NCBI RefSeq assembly: GCF_022803015.1
Contig: NZ_JAFKON010000001.1
Span: forward strand, 682,001 to 746,000
Length of the DNA: 64,000 nt
Reading direction: 5' to 3'
Source of the DNA: Arthrobacter humicola
GTDB lineage: Bacteria > Actinomycetota > Actinomycetes > Actinomycetales > Micrococcaceae
Positions 53,642 to 61,870 of the stretch are shown here, piece by piece. How positions within the stretch are numbered: the stretch's first letter is position 1; every line of letters begins with the position of its first letter. The notes beneath the pieces were generated by a model that saw only the letters and a program-made list of their open reading frames with translations, made no database searches and was not told where the DNA came from. Both the position numbers and the translations under genes were made by a program.

Positions 53642-54631
53642 TCACGTCACTGCCGTGGCGTTCGCAGGTGACCCGGTGCCGCCGGTGATGTTCAGCGGTT
53701 TGATGCTGACGAAGGCGTCCCAGGTTCCGGCCTTCTTCATGTGTCGGCTGAGGGGTCCCAGTTTCCAGAGTTCGCCGAGCGGCATGCCGAGTTTGGCCAG
53801 GAGCTGTTGGTGCATCATGCCGTGGTCGTTGGGCGCCGATAACAGAAAGGGGCTTTCGGGAATGACGGGCAGGCATTCGAGGGCGAAGTTGTCGGCGGCA
53901 ATCAGCGCGAGGCGGTGGTCCCAGGCCCAGGCGACGAATTCCTGTGATTGGGCGATGCCGGTGGCGCGGCGGCTCTCCCGGGTCTGTTGCTTGTCTGCCA
54001 TGGCCAGGGCCAGGAACCATTCACACCATCCGGTGTGGAGCATGAGGATGTCGCCGGGCTGGATGGTGAGGGATTGGGCCTGGATGGCTGCCTGGATCAG
54101 GTCAAGCCCGAGGGGCTCACCTGCTGCGTGGTCAATGGGAGTGCCTTCGCCGGTGCAGTAGCCGTCGAGGTCGACGAGCACTCCCCTGCCGACGATGGGT
54201 TTGTCAGCCCATTCCTGGATGCCGAGGTCCGGGGTGCCTTCCGTAATCCGGTCATCGGGGGTGCCGTTGTAGAAGCCTATGTCGTCTGCCCGGCGGTGCC
54301 GGAGCCCGTCGACCTGCGTGGATCCCTGGAGGTAATACCCGTCCAGGTAGTCGTCCCGGTGGGCCGGGTGGGAGGAGTAGATTGTGTGACGAGGGGCGCT
54401 GCGCTTGAGTGACATTCCGGGATCGAAGGCATCGGCCGGGTAGTCCAGGCCGAAGACCACGCCGGTCCTGATGCAGTTCCTGGCCTCCAGGGTCGTGTCC
54501 TGCGTGATGAAGGACGGCGTTCCGCGGTCAGGTTGGGGAAACAGCCCCCACGACGTCCCGGATAGCGCGCCCTGCCGTTCGAGAAGTTCGGCGAAGGACG
54601 GGTAGGTTCCGGATTCCCTGGTGTCGGTCAT
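53642..54631 (-). CDS. Cyclase-family hydrolase (kynurenine formamidase-like fold)
   Basis: A 329-residue protein of the cyclase/formamidase family (PF04199). In place of the canonical HxGTHxD motif it has QGSTQVDGLRH (about residues 110-120), as in the longer cyclase branch, with GRGVLVDLDGYC and LMLHTGW later. It is last in the catabolic operon. Its ATG overlaps the stop of the 85-residue membrane protein. Acting on a ring or amide intermediate is an inference. Confidence 0.8.
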   Translation of the reverse strand: MTDTRESGTYPSFAELLERQGALSGTSWGLFPQPDRGTPSFITQDTTLEARNCIRTGVVFGLDYPADAFDPGMSLKRSAPRHTIYSSHPAHRDDYLDGYYLQGSTQVDGLRHRRADDIGFYNGTPDDRITEGTPDLGIQEWADKPIVGRGVLVDLDGYCTGEGTPIDHAAGEPLGLDLIQAAIQAQSLTIQPGDILMLHTGWCEWFLALAMADKQQTRESRRATGIAQSQEFVAWAWDHRLALIAADNFALECLPVIPESPFLLSAPNDHGMMHQQLLAKLGMPLGELWKLGPLSRHMKKAGTWDAFVSIKPLNITGGTGSPANATAVT

Positions 54632-54885
54632 CGCGTCGCTGCCTTCTGGGGAGTCTGTTCTTTGTTCTCGTAGCGCTTGTAGTTGAGGAAGAACCCGGCG
54701 ATCGCACAGATCGATGCCGCAAGGCACATCGGGGGCTTGACGGATTCGTTGAAGAATACGAGCCATTCGCTCTGGCCGGCGGCAAGGGCGATGGCCTGGC
54801 CCGTCACGAACAGGACTCCGCCGGCGAGGAGGGCGGCGAGGCTCAGGGCGAAGATGACTTCGATGGCTCGTCTGATCTTGTGCAT
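54628..54885 (-). CDS. Small membrane protein, possible minimal TRAP DctQ-like subunit
   Basis: An 85-residue protein with two hydrophobic helices (about 10-35 and 52-70). It sits 12 bp after the TRAP-type permease gene, where a DctQ subunit would be expected, but DctQ proteins are normally about twice as long. It overlaps the cyclase gene by four bases. Partnership with the permease is inferred. Confidence 0.65.
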   Translation of the reverse strand: MHKIRRAIEVIFALSLAALLAGGVLFVTGQAIALAAGQSEWLVFFNESVKPPMCLAASICAIAGFFLNYKRYENKEQTPQKAATR

Positions 54886-54897
54886 GTCGCGGTTCCT

Positions 54898-56235
54898 TTA
54901 GATCGGCAGGATGCCGAGGATGATGAGCACGCCGATGCCCAGCAGGGGCAGGGCGTAGTGGGTGAGCAGTCGGGCGAAGGTTTTGATCGGGTCCACGTCC
55001 GCGATACCGCAGGCGACATACAGCGGCGCGCCTCCGGGGGGAACGGCGGCTTCGCAGGATGAGAAGACGAGCACGGCGACGGCGGCGGTGGTCGCCGGAA
55101 CACCGGCGCTAACGAGTGTGGCGACACCGACGGTTCCGACGGCGGCCATGGTGGCCGTGGCGGAGAGGGGCGCGGCGACGGCGATGACGATCAACCCGAT
55201 GAGGATGGCGAGGAGCCACAGGGGCAGGTTCATCCGGTTGAGCAGTGCCGTCATTTGCTGGGGCAGGCCGGTGGCGGCGAGGGCGTTGGCGCCGGCGAAG
55301 GCAAAGACGACAGTGATGCCGACGATCCCGAACCTCGGGGCGGACTCCTGCAGCAGGCTCCACCAGCCCCGGCCGCTGCGTGGGAGGTTTTTTCGGCCGA
55401 GGACGGCGCCGGTGATGATCAGGACCACCGGGATCCAGACGATGACGCTCAGGGACTTGGTGATGTCTCCGCCGGTCCAGTCCGACAGTGCGGTGGCGAT
55501 GAAGGCGGAGGTGATGATCAGTGGGATGGCCACCACGACGAACAAAAGCAGGGTGGCCCAGCCGCGGCCGAACGCCGCCCGGACCGGCAACCGGTGCGCG
55601 GCATCCAAGGGTGTCATCCCGCTCTTGCGGATCAGCAGCCAGGTGACGATCAGCCGGTGCAGGAAGCACCACAGCCCGCCGATGAACAACGGAAGCACGA
55701 GTTCATTGACGTTCAGCAGGGGCCCGACTGTGGCGGAGCCGACCAGGACGAACATCGAGGCGCTGAACGGGAAAGTGATGCCCATTCCGGCGTTTCCCGC
55801 CACGAGGGTCGCGGCCGCGGGCTTGTCGAGCCGGGACTTTTCCATCCACGGGATGGTCACGGAACCCACGGTCGCGGCGATCGCCGCCTGGTTGTGGACC
55901 ACACCGCCGAGGCCTGCCGACGCCACGGTGGACACCCAGGCGGGGCCTCCCTTGCTACCGCCGATCAGTGAGTTCAACAGGTCGATGAGCCGGTCCAGCA
56001 CTCCGGTCTTGTCCAGCAGGTACCCCATGAAGACGAACGCCATGGTGGCGTAGACGATTTCATCAGTCACCGCCGTGTAAAGGGAGGACCAGCCGATCTG
56101 CGCCGCTGTGACCCCCGTGAAAGGCAGGACGACCAGGAATCCGAGGATCATGGCCTCTCCAACGCTGCGCTTGAGAAGGGTCGTCCACAGCAGGATGACG
56201 GCCAGATAGGCTGCCAGGGCCCAGATGCCGATCAT
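54898..56235 (-). CDS. TRAP-type large permease (DctM-like)
   Basis: A 445-residue protein with about 12 hydrophobic segments. FVFMGYLLDKTGVLDRLIDLLNSLIGGSKGG and the SVTIPWMEKSRLDKP segment match the DctM pattern. AGGAG seven bases before ATG 56235 is a good ribosome site. No TRAP periplasmic binding protein is encoded in the window. Confidence 0.8.
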   Translation of the reverse strand: MIGIWALAAYLAVILLWTTLLKRSVGEAMILGFLVVLPFTGVTAAQIGWSSLYTAVTDEIVYATMAFVFMGYLLDKTGVLDRLIDLLNSLIGGSKGGPAWVSTVASAGLGGVVHNQAAIAATVGSVTIPWMEKSRLDKPAAATLVAGNAGMGITFPFSASMFVLVGSATVGPLLNVNELVLPLFIGGLWCFLHRLIVTWLLIRKSGMTPLDAAHRLPVRAAFGRGWATLLLFVVVAIPLIITSAFIATALSDWTGGDITKSLSVIVWIPVVLIITGAVLGRKNLPRSGRGWWSLLQESAPRFGIVGITVVFAFAGANALAATGLPQQMTALLNRMNLPLWLLAILIGLIVIAVAAPLSATATMAAVGTVGVATLVSAGVPATTAAVAVLVFSSCEAAVPPGGAPLYVACGIADVDPIKTFARLLTHYALPLLGIGVLIILGILPI

Positions 56236-56316
56236 GCTGCTGCTCCTGACGTGGTAGTGCTGGTTTGCGGATGGTTCATCATTGATTCCTGTAAACGATT
56301 CTGCCTGAGGTCGGGG

Positions 56317-57105
56317 TCAGCGCAAGGCCGGCGCCGCCTGTGCTGATTTCTCGGCGATGCGCGTAAGTGCCGCAGCGGAGGCTGTGGTCATTTCGGCGGG
56401 GACTCCGAGGTCGGTGAGGTAGCCGGCAGTGTCCTGCATCTCCTTGGAACGGCGCAGGGCGTGCTTGGCGGTGCCGGTGAGGAACCTGTCGATGACGGCC
56501 TGGCCGTCCCCCGCCAGTTGCCTGGCGATCTGACTCCTGATCCAATCTTCCAGTCCCGCGGCCCGTCCCGCCGTGACGGCTTCGACCACCACGGAGGCCA
56601 GGCCTTTCATCAAGACGCTGCGGAGCAGTTTGTGGGCCATCGCGGCTCCGGGCTCGCCGTCGGCGATTTCGACCTCGGCACCGAGCGGCGCCAGAAGATC
56701 GGCAACGGCCCGGGACCCCGGGCCACTGACCATCAGCGGGGTCTTCTCGCCCAGCGCGGCTACGGGCCCGAGGATGGCGACGTCAACGAAGAGTGCCGGA
56801 CTGGGCAACTGCCCAAGTTCCCGCATGACGTGCGGTGAGGACGAGGTGAAGTCGGCATAGCAGCTGCCCTCCGGCAAGACGGGCAGGCATTCCTGGGCCA
56901 CATTGCGGGCTGCGGCTGCTCCGGTGAGGACCAGGACAACGTCTGCGCCAAGGCACGCCTCGGCCGCGGTTGCTGCCCTGGTGACGCCGGCCGGGGTGGA
57001 TGGTGCGACGGGATCAAATCCTGTGACGCTGTGGCCTGCCGCAATGAGTGCAGTCGCGTAGGTGGCTCCGGCTTCGCCGAGGCCGATGATGGTGCACGCG
57101 GTCAT
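56317..57105 (-). CDS. NAD(P)-dependent oxidoreductase, DUF1932 type
   Basis: A 262-residue beta-hydroxyacid-dehydrogenase-like protein: N-terminal Rossmann GLGEAGATYA and a C-terminal DUF1932 helical domain with KLLRSVLMKGLASVVVEAV. It lies between rraA-like and permease genes in the operon, 20 bp after the aldolase gene. It probably oxidises or reduces a hydroxyacid intermediate. Confidence 0.82.
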   Translation of the reverse strand: MTACTIIGLGEAGATYATALIAAGHSVTGFDPVAPSTPAGVTRAATAAEACLGADVVLVLTGAAAARNVAQECLPVLPEGSCYADFTSSSPHVMRELGQLPSPALFVDVAILGPVAALGEKTPLMVSGPGSRAVADLLAPLGAEVEIADGEPGAAMAHKLLRSVLMKGLASVVVEAVTAGRAAGLEDWIRSQIARQLAGDGQAVIDRFLTGTAKHALRRSKEMQDTAGYLTDLGVPAEMTTASAAALTRIAEKSAQAAPALR

Positions 57106-57125
57106 AGTTTTCTGTCTTTCTTGCT

Positions 57126-57755
57126 TTAGTGTCGGTCGGCGATGATGGCGGCCCGGCGGGTGGTTTCGTCGTCGAAGACTGCTTCGGCGGCTTCGGCGAC
57201 AGCAATTGCCTGTTCCCTGGGGATGACGACGACGCCGTCGGAGTCGCCGATGATGATGTCCCCGGGCAGGACGGGGATCCCGCCGAAGGAGATGGGCGTG
57301 CCGAGACGGGAGGGCCCGTTCTTGTACGGTCCGGCCGGGGTGATGGCGCGGGCAAAGACGGGCATGCCGATCTCGCGGAGGGCTTCGGCGTCGCGGGCTG
57401 CCCCGTCCAGGGCGAAGCCGGCGAGGCCAAGATTGATGGCCCGTTCGCCGATGAGCTCGCCCAACAGTGCCCGGGATTCGTCTCCGCCGCCGGAGACGAC
57501 GATCACGTCCCCGGCGCGGGCGAGCTGCAGTGCGCGGTGGATGCCCTGGTTGTCCCCGGGGCGTGTCCAGACGGTGAAGGCTGGTCCGGCGAGGCGGGCG
57601 CCGGGCCAGATTGCCTGAATGGCTGAGTCCGCGATTCCGAGGCGGTCCATGGCGTCGCCGATGTTGGCGGCGGGAAGTTTGGCAAGGCGGCCTATCAGGT
57701 CCCGGTCGGGGCGGACGAAGTTTGCGTCGATGTCCTCAAGGACTGGAGTTGTCAT
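57126..57755 (-). CDS. RraA-family aldolase/decarboxylase
   Basis: A 209-residue RraA-like protein, the fold of 4-hydroxy-4-methyl-2-oxoglutarate / 4-carboxy-4-hydroxy-2-oxoadipate aldolase. GFALDGAARDAEAL carries the metal/substrate motif D-G-x-x-R-D, and GDIIIGDSDGVVVIP is typical. In such operons it cleaves a tricarboxylic ring-fission product to pyruvate, fitting a tricarboxylate transporter nearby. Confidence 0.87.
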   Translation of the reverse strand: MTTPVLEDIDANFVRPDRDLIGRLAKLPAANIGDAMDRLGIADSAIQAIWPGARLAGPAFTVWTRPGDNQGIHRALQLARAGDVIVVSGGGDESRALLGELIGERAINLGLAGFALDGAARDAEALREIGMPVFARAITPAGPYKNGPSRLGTPISFGGIPVLPGDIIIGDSDGVVVIPREQAIAVAEAAEAVFDDETTRRAAIIADRH

Positions 57756-57791
57756 GGTGGATTCTTCCGTGGGTGGCGGCTGGTGGTTGGA

Positions 57792-58793
57792 CTAGTCTTT
57801 TTTCTGGACCAGCGGGAGGACCTTCTTGAAGTCCTCTTCCTGTCCGGCCCAGAACTTCTCGTAGTCGGTGCCGGAGAGGTAGCTGGTCTGCAGGCCCAGG
57901 GCGCTCATCTTTTCCTTGACGGCAGGATCCTCGATGGCCTTTTGGAGGGCGGCTTCGAGCTTCTTGGCGACGGCGTCCGGCAGCCCGGCCGGTGCGGAGT
58001 AACCGCGGACGGTGCCGGCTTCCACCTCGTAGCCGGATTCCTGGAAGGTGGGAACGTCCGGCAGCGAGGGTGAGCGTTCGGCGGTCATGATGCCCAGGAC
58101 CCGGGCCTTGCCCTGCTTGGTCAGGTCGGTCACGTCACTGACGTTGGCAACGAGGACGTCCACGTGCCGGCCAAGGAACGCGGTGGTGGCCTGGGAGGCG
58201 CCTTCGGAGAAGTGCACGGGGGCGAATTCGGAGCCGGTGGTTTCCTGGATCTGGGCCAGGGCGAAGTGTTCGCCGGTCTGCAGTCCGGTGGTGCTGGCGG
58301 TCATGGATTTCGGGTTTGCCTTGGCGGCGTCGAGGAGTTCCTTCAGCGTCTTGTACGGGCTGTCCGGCTGGACGGCAATGACGGCGGGGTCGATGACCTG
58401 CCGGCCGAGGGGCTGGAAGCTGGCGCGGGTGTATTTGGCGCCGCGGGCCGGGTCCAACGGTGAAACGACCACTGACGGCGAGCCGGTCGCGCCGATGGTG
58501 TACCCGTCGGGCTTGGCGCTGGTCAGTGCCGTGTAGCCGATCTGTCCGCCGGCGCCGGGCTTGTTGATGACCTCGACGTTGGTGCCGAGTTCCTTCTCCA
58601 GGATCGGCTGAACGAGGCGGGCTGCGGTGTCCACGGCTCCGCCGGAGGAGAAGGCGACAATCAGGTCGATGGACTTGCCCTTCTTGGGGAAGTCCTCCCC
58701 TGAGGTGTTGGAGGCGCTGGCGTTGGCGCCGCAGCCGGTGAGGGCGATGAGTGCTGCTGCTGCGAAGGCTGCGGTGATTTTATTGCGTGACAA
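57792..58793 (-). CDS. tctC: Tripartite tricarboxylate transporter substrate-binding protein
   Basis: A 333-residue Bug-type binding protein with lipobox ALTGC (Cys21). NKPGAGGQIGYTALTSAKPDGYTIG is the family signature. It would capture the substrate for TctA/TctB, encoded next upstream. It lies about 65 bp downstream of tctA. Confidence 0.9.
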   Translation of the reverse strand: MSRNKITAAFAAAALIALTGCGANASASNTSGEDFPKKGKSIDLIVAFSSGGAVDTAARLVQPILEKELGTNVEVINKPGAGGQIGYTALTSAKPDGYTIGATGSPSVVVSPLDPARGAKYTRASFQPLGRQVIDPAVIAVQPDSPYKTLKELLDAAKANPKSMTASTTGLQTGEHFALAQIQETTGSEFAPVHFSEGASQATTAFLGRHVDVLVANVSDVTDLTKQGKARVLGIMTAERSPSLPDVPTFQESGYEVEAGTVRGYSAPAGLPDAVAKKLEAALQKAIEDPAVKEKMSALGLQTSYLSGTDYEKFWAGQEEDFKKVLPLVQKKD

Positions 58794-58857
58794 GGGTCTT
58801 CTCCTTTGAAGAAATGCGTTGGTGGCTGTTGGGTGTTTGGACGGTGGATTAGGAGGG

Positions 58858-60360
58858 TCAGGCTTCGGGGTCCTCGGTGAGTGCCTTGGGTTTGCGGAAC
58901 TTGAGCAGCGGGCTGCAGATGATCAGCACGCCAAGGCCGATCAGCACCGCGGAGATGGGGCGGTTGACGAACACGCTGAAGTCACCTTGGGAGATTTCCA
59001 GGGATTCGCGGAGTGATCGCTCCATCAGCGGGCCCAGCACCAGTGTGAGGACCATCGGTGCCAACGGGATGTCCAGGTTCCGCAGGGCCAGGCCGAGGAG
59101 ACCGAACCCGATCATGACGAAGACGTCGAACACGCTGAAGTTGATGGTGTAGGCGCCGATGACCATGAACAGCAGGATCAGGGCGGTCAGGATCGGCGTG
59201 GGGACGCGCAGAATGGAGGTCCAGAGGCCGACCAGGGGGACGTTGAGCAGCAGCAGCAGCACGTTTCCGATGAAGAGGCTGGCGATGATGGCCCAGGCGA
59301 TGTCGGAGTGTTCGGTGAAGAGGCTGGGTCCGGGAGTCAGGCCCTGCTGCAGGAACGCGCCCATCAGCACGGCGATGGTCGGGGATGCCGGGATGCCGAG
59401 GGTAAAGAGCGGGATCAGGGCGGCATTGGCGTGGGCGTTGTTGGCTGTTTCCGGACCGGCCACGCCTTCTACTGCACCCTTGCCGAGTTGATTGCGGAAG
59501 CGCGAAAACTTCTTTTCCGCGGCATAGGACAGCAGGGACGACACCGATCCGGTCATGCCGGGAATGAGGCCGAGTCCGAAACCGACTCCCGTGCCCCGGG
59601 CCATGGCGGGGGCGCTGCGGCGCCATTCCGTCCGGGTGGGGAGCAGTGAGCGGAGTCCGGGGGCATGAACCAACGGAGTCTCCGCGTTCTTGCGGTGGGA
59701 CAGGATTTCGGAGAGCCCGAAGACGCCGACAATGACGGCCACGAAACTAACGCCGTCCAGGAGCCGGTCCATCCCGAAGGTGAAGCGCGGGGCACCCGCA
59801 ACGGGGTCGATGCCGACCATGGAGATCAGCAGGCCCAGGGCTCCGGAGATCAGGGCCTTGACCATGGATTTGCCAGCCAGGGCGACCAGCAGGGAGATGC
59901 CGACGACCATGAGGGCGAAGAACTCCGGCGGACCGACGAGCAGGCCCAGTTCGCCAAGGGGCTTAGCAGCAGCGACCAGTCCGATGGTGGCGATGGTTCC
60001 GCCGACGAAGGAACCCACTGCGGCCAGGGTCAGCGCCGCACCGGCCCTGCCGACCTTGGTCATCGCGTAACCGTCGATGGTGGTGATCGCCGACGACGCC
60101 TCACCCGGAGTGTTCAAAAGAACGCTGGTGATGGTTCCGCCGTACTGGGTGCCGTAGAAAATGGCACACAGCATGATGATCGAACCGGTGGGGTCCAGGT
60201 TCAAAGTGAGCGGGATGAGCAGGGCTACACCGGCCACCGGGCCAACTCCGGGAAGGACCCCAATGATGGTGCCCAGCAGGCAGCCCAGGAAGGCGAAGAT
60301 CAGATTTTGCCAGGTCATGGCGGCTGCGAAGCCGCCGAGCAGTTCGTTGAGTGTGTCCAC
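58858..60360 (-). CDS. tctA: Tripartite tricarboxylate transporter large subunit
   Basis: A 500-residue TctA with about 12 helices. GVLPGVGPVAGVALLIPLT and FYGTQYGGTITSVLLNTPGEASS are typical family blocks. It lies 13 bp after tctB and forms the membrane channel of the TctABC transporter. Confidence 0.93.
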   Translation of the reverse strand: MDTLNELLGGFAAAMTWQNLIFAFLGCLLGTIIGVLPGVGPVAGVALLIPLTLNLDPTGSIIMLCAIFYGTQYGGTITSVLLNTPGEASSAITTIDGYAMTKVGRAGAALTLAAVGSFVGGTIATIGLVAAAKPLGELGLLVGPPEFFALMVVGISLLVALAGKSMVKALISGALGLLISMVGIDPVAGAPRFTFGMDRLLDGVSFVAVIVGVFGLSEILSHRKNAETPLVHAPGLRSLLPTRTEWRRSAPAMARGTGVGFGLGLIPGMTGSVSSLLSYAAEKKFSRFRNQLGKGAVEGVAGPETANNAHANAALIPLFTLGIPASPTIAVLMGAFLQQGLTPGPSLFTEHSDIAWAIIASLFIGNVLLLLLNVPLVGLWTSILRVPTPILTALILLFMVIGAYTINFSVFDVFVMIGFGLLGLALRNLDIPLAPMVLTLVLGPLMERSLRESLEISQGDFSVFVNRPISAVLIGLGVLIICSPLLKFRKPKALTEDPEA

Positions 60361-60373
60361 GTCTAGAGTCCGA

Positions 60374-60865
60374 TCAGTTCAGCGGAGCGAATGCCGAGAC
60401 GGGGAGTGCGACGTTCAACCCGTAGTTGAAGGCATAGAACGCACCGACGCTTCCGGCAAGGGCGATGATCAGGGAGGACACCCACGTCCGGCGGCCCCGC
60501 AGTTTCAGGTGATAGAGCAGGAACAGGAACATGCTCAACTGAAAGCCCAGCAAATCCATGACGGACGCCAGGAGCACAAGGCTGACCACGACCGCGATCA
60601 CCAGACCCCTGTCGATCCCCTCGGCCCTCTCGCTCGGCCGGCGCAGCTCCTGGACCAGCCAGAGCGCCGACATCGCGACCAGCACCCCTCCCATGGCGAA
60701 CGGGAACAGGCCGGGACCTGGCCCCAACGACGTCCACAGGCCGAGGCCGACCGAACTGGCCAGAACATAGACGCCGACGGCGGCGAACGTGCCGATGCCC
60801 GCAAGCACCGACGGAGCGACGCGGATGGCGCGCTCGGGTTTAGTCAGTAGTGACTCCGTTGTCAT
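60374..60865 (-). CDS. tctB: Tripartite tricarboxylate transporter small subunit
   Basis: A 163-residue protein with four membrane helices, TctB pattern. It begins the operon; AAGGA lies five bases before ATG 60865. The order B-A-C differs from the usual C-B-A. Confidence 0.85.
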   Translation of the reverse strand: MTTESLLTKPERAIRVAPSVLAGIGTFAAVGVYVLASSVGLGLWTSLGPGPGLFPFAMGGVLVAMSALWLVQELRRPSERAEGIDRGLVIAVVVSLVLLASVMDLLGFQLSMFLFLLYHLKLRGRRTWVSSLIIALAGSVGAFYAFNYGLNVALPVSAFAPLN

Positions 60866-60887
60866 CGTTTCCTTCTTACGTTGCGAT

Positions 60888-60904
60888 ATTCTATTTCATA
60901 GAAT
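60888..60904. promoter_or_regulatory. Predicted IclR operator palindrome
   Basis: ATTCTAT-TTC-ATAGAAT, a perfect 7-bp inverted repeat in the AT-rich divergent gap, 23 bp before tctB. Confidence 0.6.
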
Positions 60905-60970
60905 GAAAGAACATTTCGTCTGAAGAAATAGTGACAGGAGACACAAACGCTGTCAAGCGCAGTGCAGTTA

Positions 60971-60985
60971 CATAGAATGAAACAA
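60971..60985. promoter_or_regulatory. Second copy of operator half sequence
   Basis: CATAGAATGAAACAA repeats CATAGAATGAAAGAA (60897-60911) with one change; its last base is the A of the IclR start codon. Confidence 0.5.
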
Positions 60986-61788
60986 TGACAGTGACTTCGA
61001 CACATTCGGCCGGCTCCGCTGAAGAGGGCGGCCCCAAGGCCGGGAACATGCGCTCCCTGTCCAGGTCGATGGAGGTTTTCGCCGAACTCCAGCGTGCGGA
61101 GCGGCCCCAGCGCCTCAGTGACCTGGCCAGGACCTGCGGCATGAGCCTGCCGACGACGTTGCGGATCCTGCGGGTCCTTCAGGATTTCGGCATGGTCAGC
61201 CAGACGGACAAGTCCTACCGGATCGGCCCCGCGGTCCTGCCCGCGGCCCGGAGCTACTTGGAGAACGACCCCCTCGTGGTTGCCGCGCGGCCGATCCTCC
61301 AACAGGTGGCCTCCCAGACGGGACTCACGGCCTCGCTGTACACCAGGCTGGGCTTTGAAAGGATCCTCGTCGCACGTGTCGACGGCGACTCGCCCCTCCG
61401 CTATGACCTGCCGTTGGGTAAGCGTCTCCCCCTCACCGTCGGAGCGGCCGGGAAGATCCTGCTGGCCACCGTTTCCGATACGGAACTCGGGCAAGTGGTA
61501 GCCGCGGCCGTCGCATCCGGCCATGAGGAGAGTACATTTACTGCCGACGAGCTCCGCGCACGCCTGCCTGAGCCCGGCGTCGATTACGCGTATTCGGCTG
61601 ATGAGCGTGCTACCGGCGTGCTGTCGGTCGCTGTCGCTGTGCCGAACGGAACCCGACGCCCCAGTGAGTCCATGGCACTAACCAGCCCCGTTGAGTCAGC
61701 CACCGAAGCCGGCCTCGAGGCCGGCGTTCCTGAACTCCGGCGCGCCGCCGGCCGACTCTCAGAACTCTTGGAAGGGTCCGTCTACTAG
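60985..61788 (+). CDS. IclR-family regulator of the catabolic operon
   Basis: A 267-residue regulator. The HTH (about 25-70) reads LSDLARTCGMSLPTTLRILRVLQDFGMVSQ; the ligand domain has LPLGKRLPLTVGAAGKILLA and a C-terminal DYAYSADERATGVLSVAVAV. It is divergent from tctB. No Shine-Dalgarno is visible before ATG 60985, since an operator-like repeat touches the start. It likely senses a catabolic intermediate. Confidence 0.9.
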   Translation: MTVTSTHSAGSAEEGGPKAGNMRSLSRSMEVFAELQRAERPQRLSDLARTCGMSLPTTLRILRVLQDFGMVSQTDKSYRIGPAVLPAARSYLENDPLVVAARPILQQVASQTGLTASLYTRLGFERILVARVDGDSPLRYDLPLGKRLPLTVGAAGKILLATVSDTELGQVVAAAVASGHEESTFTADELRARLPEPGVDYAYSADERATGVLSVAVAVPNGTRRPSESMALTSPVESATEAGLEAGVPELRRAAGRLSELLEGSVY

Positions 61789-61805
61789 GCGGGGCCTCAC
61801 CGCCG

Positions 61806-61866
61806 CCAGTGGACATGTGGCCCATATGTCCACTCTGCGCGGTCAAAAATGGGCATGTCCCCTCCC
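61806..61866. repeat. Copy of the dispersed 55-bp intergenic repeat
   Basis: Contains a hairpin TGGACATGTGGCCCATATGTCCA followed by AATGGGCATGTCC. It lies between the convergent iclR and thiolase genes. Ungapped identity to 51546-51600 is 42 of 55. Confidence 0.85.
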
Positions 61867-61870
61867 GGGG

